A stretch of 64,000 nucleotides of DNA from Heterodera schachtii (taxonomy: Eukaryota > Nematoda > Chromadorea > Rhabditida > Heteroderidae), in NCBI GenBank assembly GCA_023374025.1, contig SIJG01000003.1, positions 3,306,139 to 3,370,138 on the forward strand, in the 5' to 3' direction. Below, piece by piece: positions 49,926 through 61,165 of the stretch. The notes beneath the pieces were generated by a model that saw only the letters and a program-made list of their open reading frames with translations, did no database searches and was not told the origin of the DNA. The position numbers and the translations under genes were made by a program. How positions within the stretch are numbered: the stretch's first letter is position 1; every line of letters starts with the position of its first letter.

Positions 49926-50754
49926 GTCCCATGTTACTTACAGTGTTTAATATAAGAATGATTATAGGTATAAACTTAATAGTTAAATAAGTCTAAAAAT
50001 CTTAGTCAATTAGGACAAAATATAAAAAATTATCATCATCAACTAGATTTTGATGACAAACTAAAGAATTTAAATGCTCAAGTTTGTGATTAAAAAATAA
50101 AGCGACAAAATATGAGAAATAAAAAAATTAATTAAACTTAAATATTATTTTATCAATAATTGAACTTTTAAAAACTAATAAAATATTTGCTCTGCTTGAT
50201 AACTTAGGAGAGGATTTGGACAGTATAAAAACTAATGAAAAAAAATCTTGCCTTAAATATAAAAAGGTTTTCAACAAACTTAAATTAAAGATAAAAACAA
50301 AATGGAATGATACGAGCATTAACAATTAATTATGGTGGACTAAACGATATTCACAATTACGAATAGGTATCTATAAAAAAATATTTGAAAAAATTATAAA
50401 TAAAATATTTAGAAAAATCTATAACTGAACTAAATTAAATTAATGCTATATTGTAGAAATGATATAAAAAAAATTCATTTAAATAAACATAAAATAAATA
50501 ATTTTAAAATAAACCATTGAGAAAATCATTCACTTAGTTAATTCAATTTCACAAGCAACATATTGTTAAATATACTATGAAATTTTATTATAAATCATCT
50601 AATAAAATAAATTGTTTATATTAAATTAATAAAATGATGAAAAAATAAATGCATAAAAAACATTGAAAAATAATTTTATTAAATGAGCAAATGGCTAGGT
50701 TTAAAGATAAGCTTATCAACCGATGATCCGATCATGGTTCAAGTATTTTAAAAC

Positions 50755-51085
50755 AAATAAAAGAGAATTTATTTCATAAAACTGCCATTTAAAAGATATG
50801 AATAGAGTTTTCAAATAAAATAATAGCTTATGAAATTATTTAAAAGCTTTTGAATTATTTAAATCTTTTTAAAATTAAAAAAAATTCAAAAATGATATTT
50901 TTATTTATCAATGCTATAAAATATTCAAAACTAAAAGAAATAGAAAGTATTTAAAAAAAGTTGATGAAAAATAAACTATGAATAAAATTACTAAATCATA
51001 ATTAAAAACTTTAAAAAATTATATCATTTAATAAATGATGATAAGTTACCTTCCCAAGATTATACCAAAAGTGAGTTAAAATATA
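50755..51085 (+). repeat. Direct repeat, second copy
   Basis: Partner of 43335-43610, with an extra segment of about 50 bp. Confidence 0.85.
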
Positions 51086-51515
51086 TCTACGACTAATAAA
51101 TGATTGCAAGCAAATTTAAAAAATTAATTTAATATATTAAAATATTATTTACAAATACTTTGACAAGCGTTAATAAAAAAGATTCAATTACAGACTTTTG
51201 GAAAAAAGCATGCTAGTACTACAAATGAAACCGCTGCCATAGCAAGAAGGTGAAAATATTATTAAAAAAACAAGCAAAAATAAATAAATAATAAAACAAA
51301 ATAAAAAATGTAAATTTAAAAAGAAGATATTAAATGCATTTAAATTAAGAAAATAAAAAAAACATTTTAAACTACAATTAAAAAAAAAAGAATTTTATAT
51401 ATAATTATAAATATTAAATTTGAAATAATTTATTCATAATTATAAAATAATTTTTTGGTCCTTCAACAATCATATTTCGAGATGCGTTTTTGAACAAGAT
51501 TTTAATAGCACATAT

Positions 51516-52462
51516 AGTCGTGACCCGGACATTTGGACAGTGGACATTAGAACAGTGAAGTTCATTTGGATAAATGTGGATTAGTGGACCATGGATGTTA
51601 CGACAGTGAGTGTTTTTTTTACTATTATAAATGGCTTTAGCAATGACAATATTTTCTTAGGCCATTTGGCAATTATTCCAATCCGATTAGTCAATTTATA
51701 CGTGGTGCGACTTTTGGGGATTTGCAACTTGGGGACCCGACATTTGGGGACCCGACATTTAGGGACCCGACATTTGGGGACCCGACAATTAAGGAGCCCG
51801 ACATTTGGGGATCGAACGTCTTTTGGGGATCCGACATTTGAGGAACTCGACATTTGGGGACCCGACTTTTGGGGACCCGACTTTTGGGGATTTTATTAAA
51901 ACAAAAAAAAATTAAAAATTCACCCAAATTGGAAAAATTTACGTCGGCTTTAGCCAGAGTTAATTCCATGCAAGAAAAAAAATTATTTTTATTTTTCTTG
52001 CAATGGAATAACTCTGGCTAAAGCAGTCGTAAATTTGCCTAATTTTGGATAAATTTTTAAATTTTTTTTAATAAAATCCCCAAATGTCGGGTCCCTACCC
52101 AAGTTGCAAATCCCCAAAAGTCGGGTAGCCCAATTTATAAGTGCCTGGCTCATTAATAAACAGCAATAAATTTCATCTTGTTTATTTTAAAAAAAATATA
52201 TAATTTACCTTGATTAAAGGAGGAATCAATTACCTATTTTAGTGACTGATCAGATTTAAGAAAATTCAATTTACCTAAATATTCTTTAGAAATATTTTTA
52301 TTATTGCTAAATTCCATTTATAATAATAGTAAAAAAATCACTCACTGTCGTAATGTCCACTGTCCAATTATCCACTTCTGTCCAAATGACCTTTACTGTC
52401 CTAATGTCCACTGTCGAAATGTCCACTGTCCAAATATCCACTGCCCAAATGTCCGGGCGCCC
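51516..52462. mobile_element. Foldback-like element with minisatellite arms, about 950 bp
   Basis: Outer inverted arms (51525-51655 and about 52325-52462) consist of GGACAGTGGACATTTGGACA-type units. Inside the left half is a 15-bp array GGGGACCCGACATTT (about 51725-51890). A core palindrome of about 90 bp per arm centres near 51985 (GGCTTTAGCCAGAGTTAATTCC against GGAATAACTCTGGCTAAAGC) and is followed by the complementary array remnant (CCCCAAATGTCGGGTCCC). Nested inverted arms with internal subrepeats are the hallmark of foldback elements. Frames on both strands at 51581-51969 are the array read through. Confidence 0.85.
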
Positions 52463-53880
52463 ATATATACACCATTTTAGAAGAACAAATAATTAATAAT
52501 TTCGTAAAATTTAGTCGAAATTAAAATTAAATATCTTTGATTCAGTCGAATAATTAACAATTTAATTTATAAATTAATAACAAACAAAATTACTAATTTT
52601 GAAAATAAAAGCCAAATAATTTAAAACAAAATGTAAATGAATTTAATACATCATTATAAAATTTTTTTTTAATTTATTAAATTTTTATTATAATTATAAT
52701 TATGTGTTTTCAGGAAAAAACAATAATATTTAAATAAAAATGGTTTCTGTTGTAAATAAATTTTGAAATAAATTATCATTACTATAAATTATTAAAACCA
52801 ATTAATAGCTTTAAAATAAATCATTTCTTAAATTAATAATTATTTCTGCTTTTGAATTTACATATTTTTTGAAAAACAGAAACAAAATTAGTATTATGGA
52901 ATTGATAATTAAAAAATTAACCAATTTTAATATATTGATAAAAATTTTTAAATGTGAAATTTTTATGTATTAATCAAAAAAATAATAATTCTAAAACCTA
53001 TAACATCTCAGCATAAAAATTTAAAAACAATTTTTATGATTCCTATGCGAATAAGTTATTAATATAAATTTTTTAGAATCAAAATTTTCTATATTAATAT
53101 AAAAATAAATTTTAATAACAATAAATAATGAAAAACAAACGCAGTTAATTTATGTTTAATAATAAATTAATTCTAAAAAACAAAATTAATTACACCTTAT
53201 TTTTTAATAAAAATTATGAAGGACTTTTTTCTATAAAATTGTTTAATCATGAAAAAAACTGAAATAATGAGCACTAATTATTATGTTTAGGATTTAATTT
53301 TGAACACATTTGCGACAAACTTAAAATTTTTCTTTAATTAAACATTAAAAATAAATAAAAATTTCTGAAGAATTGAGTAAGCAATCTAAAAATTACGTCG
53401 CACAAACGCAATAAACATTCTTTCTATCTACTTAATTAAACAATTTAATGAGCAAATTAATAATAACAAAAACAAATTATTCTAAAGATGAAAAATTATT
53501 AAAACTCTATATTTATAAGTTAGCTAATTAAACATATTTCCGAGAAAAACTTGAAATTTATTACATAAGAATGTGCCCGGATAATTTTCATTGAGTTCGA
53601 TAATTTTATGTCAAAACTTAAAAAAAGTCATTTATTAAAAAAACGGAATTATTGTTTATAAAAGTCGAAGGTGTTATAAAACTGGATAAAAAGTTGCCGA
53701 GAACAATATTCAAATATTTTAATCCACTTATGAAAATGACAAAAGAGAATAATGAATAATCGCTCAAATGAATGATTATGAAAAAATAAGAAAAAGTACG
53801 ACATTATTTGAATTAAAATAAACAAAGTAAATTAAGTTATAAAAAATAATAATTTTAAGTTTTAAATAATTATTAACTTA

Positions 53881-54370
53881 TCTATTTAACAATGTAACTA
53901 TTAGAATAAAATATCGATCGATGAATTTGATCACCAATTATTAATATAATGTAAAATTAAAAATTTTTTAGATGCTATTAAAAGAATATAAGATTTTAAT
54001 AAACTAAATATTATGTTTATGTAAACCATAAAGAAATGAAACTACAATGTACATAAAAGTAATTTAAAATTAAAAAAGGAACCATAGCAATAATAATTTA
54101 ATTATGATGGAGAGACGAATTTAAACAATTCAAGTAGGAAATTAGCTGGAGAATTAAGACAAATAAATAAATAAAGGAAAATAAAAATATGAAAAAAATC
54201 AGTTATGAAAACATTTTAAATAATATTTTGAAATAATTATAATATTTTTATTATGATTAATTTAAGAAAATTAAAAGAAAAAGTTTATGTATAATGCAAC
54301 TATGACTAATGCATATATTCGTAAGATTAAAAAAAGTAAATATTTCAGTTTTCGTTGAATCCAATAATAA
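53881..54370 (+). repeat. About 500-bp direct repeat, second copy
   Basis: Partner of 48920-49421, same orientation, about 5 kb away. Confidence 0.95.
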
Positions 54371-56945
54371 AAATAAAAGTGCTTCTTAAGATTCATATAA
54401 AATTACAAAGCGCCGGTATGTGTATAATACTACTTAATATCAACTAATAAAATTTAAAAATATACCTATTCGCACGGAAAATTAAATTATAATTAATTTT
54501 TAAATTAAATTTATATTCACATATAATGTTATTGAAATGAAAATTAAATAAACTTAACAAAGAGTATGAAAAATTCGTAAATTTAATATTATTCTGCAAA
54601 TAACTGCAATAAATGTAAAATTGAATAAAAATGTGCATAAAATTAAAATAATGGAAATAAGAAGTTCTTTTATTTAATATAAAGGATAAAATGAATCAAT
54701 TAAAACAAGATTAAGAATATACATTATAAGTTTTTTTAATACTAAATTATAAAATGCAAATAAATTTTGAAATAAATTTAATAAATTTAAAAAGCAATTA
54801 ATAGCTTGGAAAATAAATTTATCTTCAATTAATAATTAATAATATATCTGCTTTGAATTTACATAACCTGAATAAAAAATATTAATTTTTTGGTTATTCA
54901 GGCTGATTCTAATAATTTGCAAAAATACGAAATATTTAATATATTTATGCTTAAACACAAAAATAATCAATGAAGCAAAATTTCAGCAAAATTTACTTGC
55001 GCTTAAAGCAACGATTCAACATAAACTTTGAACAAACATATATTTTTAATTGGTTACAGAAACATTAATAATCAAATATTTAGTATTAAATATTACAAAA
55101 ATTATATTTTTATGTAGAGGATTTAATTCAAAAATAAATAGCTTAAATGAGATTTTCTTAAAATGTTCCATTACATAAAGAAAATTTTAAAAATTTATTA
55201 ATTTACACTATTTCATCATAAGAAGGAATTTCTAAACATGGACGAGAAACAGACAGAATTTCAAACATTATTTAATAATAATTAATGAAAAACTTAGTAA
55301 GTTATTTGTTGTAAAAAATGATTAATATTATAATGGTACGAAAACGTATTTGTTTATTATTCATTAAAAGGTTATGCATATTACAAGATCAAAACAAAAA
55401 TATTTAAAAAAGCTTAAAAATGAGAAACATGGAAATTTTACGTCTTTTCAAAAAATATTTAAAAACAATATAGAGAATGCGAGTCTCGTCGCAGCAAAAG
55501 AACAAGCACTCCAGAACAATTTGAAAATAAATAAATCTTTTCAGTTTTTCATAATCAAAGATAACTTTAGAAATTTTACAAATTAAGAATTCGGTCAATT
55601 AATTAAATCAAAATTAAACTACTAAAACATATTTATTTAGAAAGATTAAAGAAAAATCCGTTAAATATTATTTTACAAAAATTTGCTCCGCAAAAAAAAA
55701 CACGCTATCCAAAACGAGAGAATTGAACCCTTGCATTAAAAATTAAAAGATTTGTTTTTAAATCCAACAATCGAACAGATGAAAGGGCAATAAAAATAAA
55801 AATTACAAAAAACCTTAATTTAATTTTAGAAATATTTAATGATAAATTAACAAAAATATATTTTAATTAATTACCATGGAAATTCTTATGAAACAATTGA
55901 TTCGCTACATTGTAATTATATCGAATTACAAGAATGGAATAAATTCTTTCTTATAAGAAATATATATTAAGTAAATGTTGTTTTTATGTAAAATAGAATC
56001 AATTTTAATTATTATTTTTTCTTAAAATAGAGAAACCTTTAATTAATTGTATAAAAAGTGAAACTTCATAAAAAAAATATTAACATAAAAATTCACAAAA
56101 TTAAATATAAATTAAATTTTCTATTTACTAATCGAAACAAATCAAATAATTATTTTATATTTTTTAACAAAAATAAAATTCTCTACCAAATAAAATTTAA
56201 GATAAATTTATAAATTTAAATCAATAAGAAAATTTTCAGTTATGAGGAAATAAAATAAATTCAAAAATAATTGAAAATAATTTTTAAAATTTGTTGTATT
56301 TTTATAAAGAAAATAACATTAATTCGGTTTTTAATTAGAATAAGATAAGACTTAAATAATTGAGAAATAAAAATAAATTAAATAACATTCGAAATATATC
56401 ATAATTCAATTCATTGGACGTTTTGGTAACATTAAAAAATGCATAAAATACATTGTTAATAGCCAAGAAATAAACTCAAAAATTTAAAAAAATTTGATAC
56501 AAAGAAAGGAATAAAACATTGATCAATCTGAAAACAACTTAAAATTCCATGGACATCACCAAGAGTTTAAAACATTTAAAAATAATAATTAATATTCTGA
56601 TGTGGCGAAGTGAATTTCGGAATAAAAATGTTCATCAATGATAATCTTCAATAAATAATAACAAGAAAATATACATAATTATAAGATACTAAGCTAAAGG
56701 ATGGTTTTAAACAATAAATCACTAAGAAAATTATATAAACTTAATAAACGATAATTTAATACATAATTTTAATTTACCCATATGCACAAAATAACCAAAT
56801 TTTGAGACTTTAAGAAATTTTTTTTATCAAAATTAATGCATTATAATTAAATTTGCATGAGTAATTTCATAGTCACCGCCAAAAAAAAGGAAAACTATCC
56901 CAACTTACATATTAAAATAAAAATAAATAGTATATTTAATTTTCT

Positions 56946-56967
56946 GATTTAATTACCCAGATTAGGT
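56946..56967 (+). repeat. SL1-like motif, copy 4
   Basis: GATTTAATTACCCAGATTAGG, preceded by TTTTCT as in copies 1 and 2; the downstream match is weaker. Confidence 0.45.
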
Positions 56968-57145
56968 GCAGAGTAAAATGTTAACTATATTAATTCATAG
57001 AAAATATTTGCGTTTTCTTTGTGATTTCGGATTGTTTGAATTTAAAAACAAGAGCAAATACATTGGGTAAAATATTTTCATGTACATTTTTTTATGAATT
57101 CATAGTATTGTAAAATACAATTTTAATTTTTTCTTTATAAATTAC

Positions 57146-57180
57146 AAGGTGCGGAAAAAGTTGTTCTAACCCTTTTTTTA
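57146..57180 (+). mobile_element. Possible Tc1/mariner-like terminus
   Basis: TACAAGGTGCGGAAAAAGTT resembles Tc1/mariner-type ends and is preceded by an AT-rich TTA. No partner terminus was found. Confidence 0.3.
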
Positions 57181-57207
57181 AACTTCTTTTAGTAAGACAG
57201 CAATAAC

Positions 57208-57335
57208 CAGGGAACGGATTTTTAAGTGCTAAAAAACGCGAAATAGGTACCTAAATAGTTGCTAATAAACTGCCAAAATAGTTGCTAAGAAACTGGAAAA
57301 CGCCAAAATAGTTGCTAAAAACGTTGCCAAAAATG
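57208..57335. mobile_element. hAT-like left-end fragment
   Basis: Starts CAGGGAACGGATTTTTAAG and has three to four copies of GCCAAAATAGTTGCTAA, the reverse of the GTCACTATTTTGGC word type in the 27530 element. Its right side is cut off by the palindromic block. Confidence 0.5.
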
Positions 57336-57381
57336 GGGAATATCGTGGTGAGCCGAAGCGACAAAAATATAGATGTGGGCG

Positions 57382-58017
57382 CGTGCTGGGTCGTTTCTTA
57401 AATTCCGCCACATTGGGCGTTTCTTAAATCCGCCAATATGATAATTAACGAAAAAATAATTCTGCATAAAATAATTTGATTAAGACTATTATTATTATTG
57501 GTGACAAGAAGTGTCAGCCGGAACTGTCATTTGTTTATTACAAATGTCAGTTTTTGTCAACATTAAAATAGTATAAATATATTGATATTTATTTTTATAA
57601 TAAAATTATTTTTTAATTTTTAAATAAATGGAGACAACATTTTTATTCTTAATATTATATTCATGTATAAATATTATAAATTGTCCTAGTTTTGAAGAAT
57701 TCATATCAAACAATGATGCAAAAAAATTGGTTGATCAATACCTCTCCATTTATTTAAAAATTAAAAAATAATTTTATTATAAAAAATAAATATCAATATA
57801 TTTATAATATTTTAATGTTGACAAAAACTGACATTTGTAATAAACAAATGACAGTTCCGGCTGACACTTCTTGTCACCAATAATAATAATAGTCTTAATC
57901 AAATTATTTTATGCAGAATTATTTTTTCGTTAATTATCATATTGGCGGATTTAAGAAACGCCCTGGCGGATTTAAGAAACGCCCAATGTGGCGGAATTTA
58001 AGAAACGACCTAGCACC
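57382..58017. mobile_element. Palindromic module A1
   Basis: Arms of about 250 bp (GTCGTTTCTTAAATTCCGCC... mirrored at 57775-58010) around a unique centre of about 120 bp (about 57631-57752). Arms carry a 20-bp subrepeat GGCGTTTCTTAAATCCGCCA, once on the left and twice on the right. The right end reads CGACCTAGCACC. Confidence 0.95.
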
Positions 58018-58438
58018 ATGTGGGCGAAGCGACAAAAACGAAAAAATTTACAAAAAGTTGTGACCAAAAAAGTACAAAAAATTTAGACTCAACAATTTTG
58101 ACCCTAACTTTTCTGAAATTCAATAAAAATTTTTGAAATCTATCTAAATATATAAACTAAGGTTGTTTTAGAAAAAAGTTATGAAAGGATCATATTTTTG
58201 TGGTCATCCAAAAATGTAAGGTTGTTTAAATGCATGAAAATTGTTCAAACTTAAATTAATTAACACCGCGCTTGATACGAAAAGATAGCCCAAAGATTAC
58301 TCTAGTATTCAGCTAAAATTCAAAAAATTTTATTGAATTTTAGAAAAGTTAGGGTCAAAATTGTTGAGTCTAAATTTTTTGTACTTTTTTGGTCACAACT
58401 TTTTGTAAATTTTTTCGTTTTTGTCGCTTCGCCCACAT
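58018..58438. mobile_element. Palindromic module B1
   Basis: Near-perfect arms of about 100-110 bp starting ATGTGGGCGAAGCGAC and mirrored by GTCGCTTCGCCCACAT, around a centre of about 200 bp that includes ACACCGCGCTTGATACG. It fills exactly the gap between A1 and A2. Confidence 0.93.
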
Positions 58439-59097
58439 GGTGCTAGGTCGTTTCTTAAATTCCGCCACATTGGGCGTTTCTTAAATCCGCCAGGGCGTTT
58501 CTTAAATCCGCCAATATGATAATTAACGAAAAAATAATTCTGCATAAAATAATTTGATTAAGACTATTATTATTATTGGTGACAAGAAGTGTCAGCCGGA
58601 ACTGTCATTTGTTTATTACAAATGTCAGTTTTTGTCAACATTAAAATATTATAAATATATTGATATTTATTTTTTATAATAAAATTATTTTTTAATTTTT
58701 AAATAAATGGAGAGGTATTGATCAACCAATTTTTTTGCATCATTGTTTGATATGAATTCTTCAAAACTAGGACAATTTATAATATTTATACATGAATATA
58801 ATATTAAGAATAAAAATGTTGTCTCCATTTATTTAAAAATTAAAAAATAATTTTATTATAAAAAATAAATATCAATATATTTATACTATTTTAATGTTGA
58901 CAAAAACTGACATTTGTAATAAACAAATGACAGTTCCGGCTGACACTTCTTGTCACCAATAATAATAATAGTCTTAATCAAATTATTTTATGCAGAATTA
59001 TTTTTTCGTTAATTATCATATTGGCGGATTTAAGAAACGCCCTGGCGGATTTAAGAAACGCCCAATGTGGCGGAATTTAAGAAACGACCTAGCACCA
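58439..59097. mobile_element. Palindromic module A2, reverse complement of A1
   Basis: Same arms as A1 but the centre (58710-58830) is inverted. Arm-specific variants (AGTATA versus ATATTA at the arm bases) show that the whole module is flipped relative to A1. It has both copies of the 20-bp subrepeat on each side. Ends are GGTGCTAGGTCG / CGACCTAGCACC. Confidence 0.95.
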
Positions 59098-59490
59098 TGT
59101 GGGCGAAGCGACAAAAACGAAAAAATTTACAAAAAGTTGTGACCAAAAAAGTACAAAAAATTTAGACTCAACAATTTTGACCCTAACTTTTCTGAAATTC
59201 AATAAAAATTTTGAAATCTATCTAAATATATAAACTAAGGTTGTTTTAGAAAAAAGTTATGAAAGGATCATATTTTTGTGGTCATCCAAAAATGTAAGGT
59301 TGTTTAAATGCATGAAAATTGTTCAAACTTAAATTAATTAACACCGCGCTTGATACGAAAAGATAGCCCAAAGATTACTCTAGTATTCAGCTAAAATTCA
59401 AAAAATTTTATTGAATTTTAGAAAAGTTAGGTCAAATAGTTGAATCTAAATTTTTTATACTTTTTGTCACAACTTTTTGTAAATTTTTCT
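59098..59490. mobile_element. Palindromic module B2, right arm decayed
   Basis: Same orientation as B1, with an almost identical left arm and centre. The right arm has several changes and lacks the terminal CGCTTCGCCCACAT. 59491-59690 beyond it holds nothing recognised. Confidence 0.9.
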
Positions 59491-59799
59491 TATTTTTTAA
59501 AAATTACTTAAGTAGAAGAGGATGTGCTTCAAGCTGTCGCTAATACTAAATTTCATAAATTTGACTAAGTTTAAGCTAAGTTCTGATTAATTACATAGTA
59601 AATAAAATTAAAATAATAATTAAATTTTTAGCTAGCCTAAGCTTTAAGCTTCGGCTTATTTGCATATAGTCTTTTTAAGCTATTAGTTGGAAACACTCAC
59701 AGGAATCTTTTTTTCTTATGAATTTTTCATTCGAATTTTTTACAAGTTTTTAGCAGTAAACATCGACAAGCGTTCCGCAAACAACTTAGAAAATTGCCA

Positions 59800-59896
59800 T
59801 TGGTCTACGGCATTTTCAAAATACAAAATTGAAACAGCAGCAGCAGCAATTGCCAAATGCACATCGGTGCCGAAAACAATGGCACCCGTTGTTTAA
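59800..59896 (+). pseudogene. Exon-like fragment, poly-Gln then LPNA, deleted copy
   Basis: In the frame of its better copy at 61010-61165 this reads LKQQQQQLPNA, then jumps across a deletion to the shared end VPKTMAPVV-stop, which is out of frame here. The open frame listed from 59687 uses another frame over the glutamine run (AAAAIAKC). The conserved trailer after the stop (to 60282) indicates a duplicated 3' exon plus UTR. Function unknown. Confidence 0.5.
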
Positions 59897-60282
59897 ATAT
59901 CAATCATTTTCATTTTGAACAACGAAAAAAATTATTCCTTTTGATTTCCACCCATTATGTATATTTTTCGCATTTAAGATTTGGATATATATAGTTCGAA
60001 TTTAATTTTTTCAAATTTTTTATGTTCAAAACTTGCATTAAAAAACAATTAGCCATATATGAGGCATATTAGGAACAAAAAATAACCAAAGAATTTAAAT
60101 TCTTTTTCGTTCTCTAATGATCTCGAAAAGGCTAAAATTGAAAAATATAAATTCAACTTTGTTGCTAAAATAAACTAAAGACAATTTTTTTTATCCCCAA
60201 ATAAAAACTTTTTAATGATATAAATTGATCAATCACTCTTTCTGATCAATCGCCCGCCATCAATCGATTGAGTCCAGAGAAA
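59866..60282 (+). repeat. Duplicated 3' exon/trailer, copy 1
   Basis: From GGTGCCGAAAACAATGGCAC through the stop, an AGCCATATATGAGGCATATT word, AATAAA-type signals and GATCAATCGCCCGC..ATCAATCGATTGA. It is about 90 percent identical to 61135-61546. Confidence 0.92.
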
Positions 60283-60396
60283 TTATATTGGGAAATAGAA
60301 AAGTAAATTAGAAAAAAACTGACATTGAAAATTTCTCAAATGCTGAAAATTCACCAACAGAGAATTTCGGAATGGAAAAAACAGTTTTGGTGCTAA
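60280..60396 (+). pseudogene. HTH-repeat family remnant (third repeat and C-terminus)
   Basis: Reads KLYWEIEK, a TAA stop, then IRKKLTLKISQMLKIHQQ and RISEWKKQFWC-stop. This aligns with residues 186-222 of the intact member (KIYWQIK...ILKIT..TIFKWKKQFG). The 5' part was replaced by the duplicated trailer. Confidence 0.78.
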
Positions 60397-60684
60397 AGAA
60401 ACAGCAGAAGAAGCGTGATTTGTTGGGCTTTTCAATTATAAAATGTTTTATTTTTTCTTTTATAATTCAAAAAAAATTAATATAAATTTTTTATTCATTT
60501 TTTAAATTAATCTGGGCAAATTATTGTGGATTAATTTTTTTAAACAATATGAATGTTTTTTGTCGATACATTCAAAATTCAAAACTTCTCCTTAATGTCG
60601 TCATTCGATAGTCCTTTCTTTGATTTCTCTATTAACCCATAAAATTTCTAAATATTTGTTAAAAATTGCTCGGACTATAAAAAT

Positions 60685-61015
60685 CAAAAAATTTTCCCAT
60701 TCTTTTGCCGAATATTTTCTTTCTTTTTGTTCAAATTCATTTTTCATTCCAATAAATTTTTGAACAATTTCGAGTTTTTATGCATCAGTTATAGGTTTAT
60801 AGCTTTTATGTTTTTGTTTTTGAAGACCAAATTCTTTGATCCATTTATTTATAAATTTTGTTTCGATTTGTCCCCAATTTTTTCGCTATTTTTGTCTCAA
60901 TTTTACTCCATTCACGTGCTGAATATTTTCTTCTTTTTTGTTTTATTTTCTCTTTTATTTTATGAATTTGTCAATAATTTCTCCTTTTTTTGAGTTTGTT
61001 TATATTTTTCTTCCC
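60685..61015 (-). pseudogene. HTH-repeat family remnant (first and second repeats)
   Basis: On the minus strand, in several frames, reads KYKQTQKKGEIIDKFIK, RKYSAREWSKIETKIAKKLG, then KLEIVQKFIGMKNEFEQK and RKYSAKEWENF. These align with residues 43-145 of the intact member. At least three frame changes and stops; leader and third repeat are absent. The plus-strand frame at 60727-60993 is its shadow. Confidence 0.8.
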
Positions 61016-61165
61016 CAATTGCCAAATGCTGTTGTCTCCATGGTTGCCGCTTTTAACAACAATACAATTCTGCAGCCGAACAGTGTTGGCCATGTTCAAC
61101 ACATCACGACAATTGGAGGGGGTGGCGGCACAGCGGTGCCGAAAACAATGGCACCCGTTGTTTAA
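61010..61165 (+). pseudogene. C-terminal exon-like fragment ending PKTMAPVV
   Basis: Reads LPNAVVSMVAAFNNNTILQP, then NSVGHVQHITTIGGGGGTAVPKTMAPVV in pieces, then stop at 61163-61165. Codon use is far less AT-driven than the surroundings, so this was probably a real C-terminal exon of a conserved regulatory-type protein, possibly still used by splicing from outside. Immediately upstream lies the minus-strand HTH-family remnant, so a fusion or insertion breaks it. No family recognised. Confidence 0.5.

Larger units (their letters stand above)
36116..57140. other. A-rich gene-empty field
   Basis: About 21 kb in which A greatly exceeds T on the + strand, the mirror of the T-rich fields. No credible gene: short frames are lysine/asparagine/isoleucine-rich composition artefacts. 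It contains local duplications, SL1-like motifs and several inserted elements, listed separately. 53674-53760 is the reverse complement of T-rich 14120-14195. Confidence 0.85.

Noticed and set aside
51581..51969. Open frames with repeats such as GTRHLGTRHLGT or KCRVPKCRVPK
   Set aside because: The 15-bp array of the foldback element read through on both strands.
54867..54902. Hairpin CCTGAATAA/TTATTCAGG
   Set aside because: Real inverted repeat but short and AT-rich; expected often by chance in this composition.
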